Source of the DNA: a bacterium | Lineage (GTDB): Bacteria; Sumerlaeota; Sumerlaeia; UBA8349 | Direction: 5' to 3' | Length of the DNA stretch: 9,309 bases | NCBI GenBank assembly: GCA_013203855.1 | Contig: JABMPG010000587.1 | Span: 1 to 9,309 of the forward strand | Part shown: one piece after another, positions 7,737-9,309 of the stretch | Layout: the number at the start of each line of letters is the position of its first letter | Position numbering within the stretch: the stretch's first letter is position 1 | Notes under the pieces: model-generated | The model's database searches: none | The model's input: only the letters and a program-made list of their open reading frames with translations | What the model was told of the DNA's origin: nothing | Program-made: the position numbers and the translations under genes

Positions 7737-8380
7737 GATTGCTCCCTCCCCGCGCCTTCGATTTTGCTTAGAAACTGGCGCGTGGCGGCCGAGGGATCGG
7801 CGCTTCGGCTGATGGCGGAGATGACAGCGACATTTTCGGCTCCGGCGCAGAGAAGCGAGTCGACATTGGCGAGGTCGATCCCACCGATGGCCACGACGGG
7901 CTGGGCCGCGTGCCGCACGGCCCATTGGATCAGGTCAACGCCCACGACGGGGTCGGCGTTCTCCTTGGTCGAGGTGGGAAAGGCGGGGCCGACGCCGATA
8001 TAGTCGACGGGCTCATGGCGGGCCTGCTCGATTTGCTCGCGGGAGTGAGTGGACAGACCGAGATAACGGTCGGGTCCGAGGGCGGCGCGGGCCTGGGCAG
8101 GGGAGAGATCGTCCTGGCCGATGTGCAGGCCATCGGCGTCGAGTTCCAGAGCGAGGTCCAGCCGGTCATTGACAATGAAGTCGGCCCCATGGCGGCGGGT
8201 AAGGTCTCGGATTTCGCGCCCGGTTTCGATCTGGAGATCGTCGGGCAGGTCTTTGCCGCGGAGCTGGACGACCCGTAGGCCGGCTTGCAGGGCTTTGGCC
8301 AGGAAGGGGCAAAACGTTCCGGCCCGCAGCAGGTCGATGTCGGAAATCAGGTAGAGACCCCAGTGGGGCGGACGGGGCAT
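7733..8380 (-). CDS. thiE: Thiamine-phosphate synthase (ThiE)
   Basis: A 215-residue TIM-barrel enzyme that joins hydroxymethylpyrimidine pyrophosphate and the thiazole phosphate to give thiamine monophosphate, the substrate of ThiL encoded directly downstream. Family signatures are GLYLISD (8-14), VVQLRGKD (37-44), the pyrophosphate/Mg-binding NDR (71-73), DGLHIGQDDL (83-92), LGLSTHS (107-113), DYIGVGPAFPTSTKE (126-140) and VAIGGI (163-168). Length and motif order are normal. The usual VQLR-K pattern appears as QLRGKD, still with Arg and Lys. Start ATG 8380-8378 is preceded by GGAG at 8390-8387 with six bases of spacing. Twelve bases separate it from the stop of the coiled-coil gene upstream, and it overlaps thiL by four bases. 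No thiC, thiG or thiD is in the window. Confidence 0.97.
   Translation of the reverse strand: MPRPPHWGLYLISDIDLLRAGTFCPFLAKALQAGLRVVQLRGKDLPDDLQIETGREIRDLTRRHGADFIVNDRLDLALELDADGLHIGQDDLSPAQARAALGPDRYLGLSTHSREQIEQARHEPVDYIGVGPAFPTSTKENADPVVGVDLIQWAVRHAAQPVVAIGGIDLANVDSLLCAGAENVAVISAISRSADPSAATRQFLSKIEGAGREQS
7742..7751 (-). promoter_or_regulatory. Ribosome binding site that fixes the GTG start of thiL
   Basis: Read on the minus strand, the purine run GGGGAGGGAG (7751-7742) ends five bases before GTG 7736, inside the last codons of thiE. It is the reason for choosing this non-ATG start. Confidence 0.75.
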
Positions 8381-8392
8381 GGGAGGCTCCGC

Positions 8393-8875
8393 TTAGAGCA
8401 TGCTGTCGAAATCCAGATGGTTGATCCGTTCGATCTCTTTCTGGATCTCGCGAACGGCTTCCTCGTTGTTGGCGGTTTTTTCTTTCAGGACGGCCAAGCG
8501 GTGCAGGGCCTCGGGAAGGAGGACGTTGCGGATCTCGCCCTGCTCGTCCTGGCGGTCTTTCAGGAGCGTCTGGAGTTCGCGCAGGGCGCTTTCCTGGTTC
8601 TGCAGGAGCCGCCCGCGGACGGTGCGCAAGCGGGCGCGGGTGCGGCGCTTGTGCGCGGCGATCTCCCTTTTGAGTTCTGCGATGTCGCGGTCGTTGCGGT
8701 CCAGGTTTTCGTGGGCCACCGCATTGCTGCCATCGGTGGCGAAGGCCTGGAAGTTCTCTTCCCGAATCTTCTCGAGGGCAAGAAGGCGTTCTTCGAGGCG
8801 CTTGAGATCCTCGGCGTGTCGTGCGGCGAAGTCTACGGTGCTGTGGATCTGTTCCTGCAGGGACTTGAGAAACAT
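8393..8875 (-). CDS. Coiled-coil protein of unknown function leading the thiE-thiL operon
   Basis: A 160-residue, highly charged protein, predicted almost wholly helical. Heptad-like runs rich in Leu, Glu, Lys and Arg extend over about residues 20-42 (EDLKRLEERLLALEKI), 62-110 and 125-153 (KEKTANNEEAVREIQKEIER). A short break at about 43-57 (FATDGSNAVAHEN) and Pro121 divide the helices. I see no signal peptide, cysteine or enzymatic motif. It superficially resembles FlgN-like or other small helical chaperones, but I cannot assign a family. ATG 8875 is preferred: a predicted promoter overlaps the region upstream, so a TTG at 8983 could not lie on that transcript. The ribosome site before ATG 8875 is weak. 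Its stop is 12 bases before thiE and probably feeds translation into it. The link to thiamine synthesis is positional only. Confidence 0.72.
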   Translation of the reverse strand: MFLKSLQEQIHSTVDFAARHAEDLKRLEERLLALEKIREENFQAFATDGSNAVAHENLDRNDRDIAELKREIAAHKRRTRARLRTVRGRLLQNQESALRELQTLLKDRQDEQGEIRNVLLPEALHRLAVLKEKTANNEEAVREIQKEIERINHLDFDSML

Positions 8876-8954
8876 GGTCTGACTTGAGAGCCCGGGGCGC
8901 GGGAAGTCCGGTCGTTTCCTCTCCGCTCCGCTTCCGGGCGCAACATGAACGAAG

Positions 8955-8983
8955 ATGATAACAACGACCGCGCGGACAGTCAA
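8955..8983 (-). promoter_or_regulatory. Near-consensus sigma-70 promoter for the coiled-coil-thiE-thiL operon
   Basis: On the minus strand TTGACT (8983-8978) is followed by a 17-base spacer and TATCAT (8960-8955). Each hexamer has one mismatch to TTGACA and TATAAT, and the spacer ends in TGT, giving an extended -10 (TGnTATCAT). This stands out in GC-rich DNA. Transcription would start near 8948, leaving a leader of about 70 bases before ATG 8875. It lies 34 bases behind the cysC stop codon. I see no TPP riboswitch signature in the leader. Confidence 0.68.
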
Positions 8984-9017
8984 GGCGATGTTGAACGCGG
9001 TAGTTGCGCGATTTGCC

Positions 9018-9308
9018 TCAGAGATAGCCTAGGGCGGCTAGGCGATCGCGGATCTCGGCCTCTTCCGCTTCCGAATAGTCGTTCCCGCCCTCGACGCTCG
9101 GCGCGAGGTTCAGGACCTCGAGAGTCTTCACGATTCGGGAGGCGCTCTCCTCGACCGACTCCTGGTGGGTCTCGACCACGACCTCGGGCTTTTCCGGTTC
9201 TTCGTATGGGCCAGAAACGCCGCTAAGGTTCGAGATTTCGCCGATGTCGGCCCGGGCATAGATCTTTTTCATGTCGCGTTTGCGCAGGACGTCGACCGGG
9301 CATTTGCA
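9018..9308 (-). CDS. cysC: Adenylylsulfate (APS) kinase, C-terminal part (5' end outside window)
   Basis: APS kinase phosphorylates adenylylsulfate with ATP to PAPS, the activated sulfate used for sulfate assimilation and sulfation. The frame is open to the window edge and 96 residues are visible. KCPVDVLRKRDMKKIYARA (residues 2-20) matches the KCPxxVxxxRDxKxLYxKA block of CysC; GEISNLSGVSGPYEEPEKPE (23-42) matches the lid region with its PYExPxxPE motif; VVVETHQESVEESASRIV (43-60) matches the usual end of the fold. The P-loop is outside. After the kinase core comes an extra segment of about 28 residues: an acidic linker, then a predicted helix YSEAEEAEIRDRLAALGYL at the very C-terminus, which typical CysC lacks. 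Whether this is a stand-alone kinase or the C-terminal half of a CysN-CysC fusion cannot be decided here. No clear terminator follows the stop, so some read-through into the next operon is possible. Confidence 0.85.
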   Translation of the reverse strand, partial: CKCPVDVLRKRDMKKIYARADIGEISNLSGVSGPYEEPEKPEVVVETHQESVEESASRIVKTLEVLNLAPSVEGGNDYSEAEEAEIRDRLAALGYL

Positions 9309-9309
9309 G

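Noticed and set aside
7047..8003. Plus-strand open frame of 318 codons opposite thiL and thiE.
   Set aside because: Both minus-strand genes carry complete family motifs; the plus frame is a shadow.
8833..8946. A 37-codon out-of-frame leader reading frame from ATG 8946, close to the predicted transcription start.
   Set aside because: No ribosome site precedes it and the peptide shows no attenuator-like codon runs; it would depend on leaderless initiation, for which there is no evidence.
8876..8954. TPP riboswitch in the leader of the thiamine operon.
   Set aside because: The conserved CUGAGA and following thi-box segments are not present.
8876..8983. N-terminal extension of the coiled-coil protein from TTG 8983, with a hydrophobic start resembling a signal peptide.
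   Set aside because: The TTG is the -35 box of the predicted promoter, and the hydrophobic codons cover the -10, so the extension is unlikely to be transcribed from there.

Overview
This is a GC-rich bacterial chromosomal window, densely packed with mostly core genes. Peptidoglycan synthesis (MurB), de novo thiamine synthesis (ThiE, ThiL), a bacterial-type valyl-tRNA synthetase and Shine-Dalgarno sites all point to a bacterium, probably diderm. I cannot name the phylum from sequence alone. There are no mobile elements, tRNA or rRNA genes, or CRISPR arrays.

The left two thirds is a rightward block. It holds the C-terminal half of valyl-tRNA synthetase (2-1417), a polytopic membrane protein of the DUF2868 type (1555-3078), a DUF3482-type P-loop GTPase (3078-4487), a SEC-C zinc-motif protein of unknown function with a TPR-like C-terminus (4593-5651), and UDP-N-acetylenolpyruvoylglucosamine reductase murB (5651-6643). 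Two junctions are TGATG stop/start overlaps, between membrane protein and GTPase and between SEC-C protein and murB, so these pairs are probably translationally coupled. The block ends in a 40-nt, almost fully paired inverted-repeat structure that contains the murB stop codon and is followed by a short T tract.

The right third is read leftward. The 3' end of an adenylylsulfate kinase (cysC-like, 9018-9308) enters from the right edge and carries an unusual acidic tail ending in ALGYL. Just behind it is a near-consensus sigma-70 promoter (TTGACT-N17-TATCAT with an extended -10 TG). It should drive a three-gene operon: a 160-residue coiled-coil protein of unknown function (8393-8875), thiE (7733-8380) and thiL (6678-7736). 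ThiE makes thiamine monophosphate and ThiL phosphorylates it to thiamine pyrophosphate; their genes overlap by four bases (GTGA). thiL converges on murB.

The least understood parts are the membrane protein/GTPase pair, the SEC-C protein coupled to murB, and the coiled-coil protein leading the thiamine operon. I see no clear-cut new defence or mobile system.
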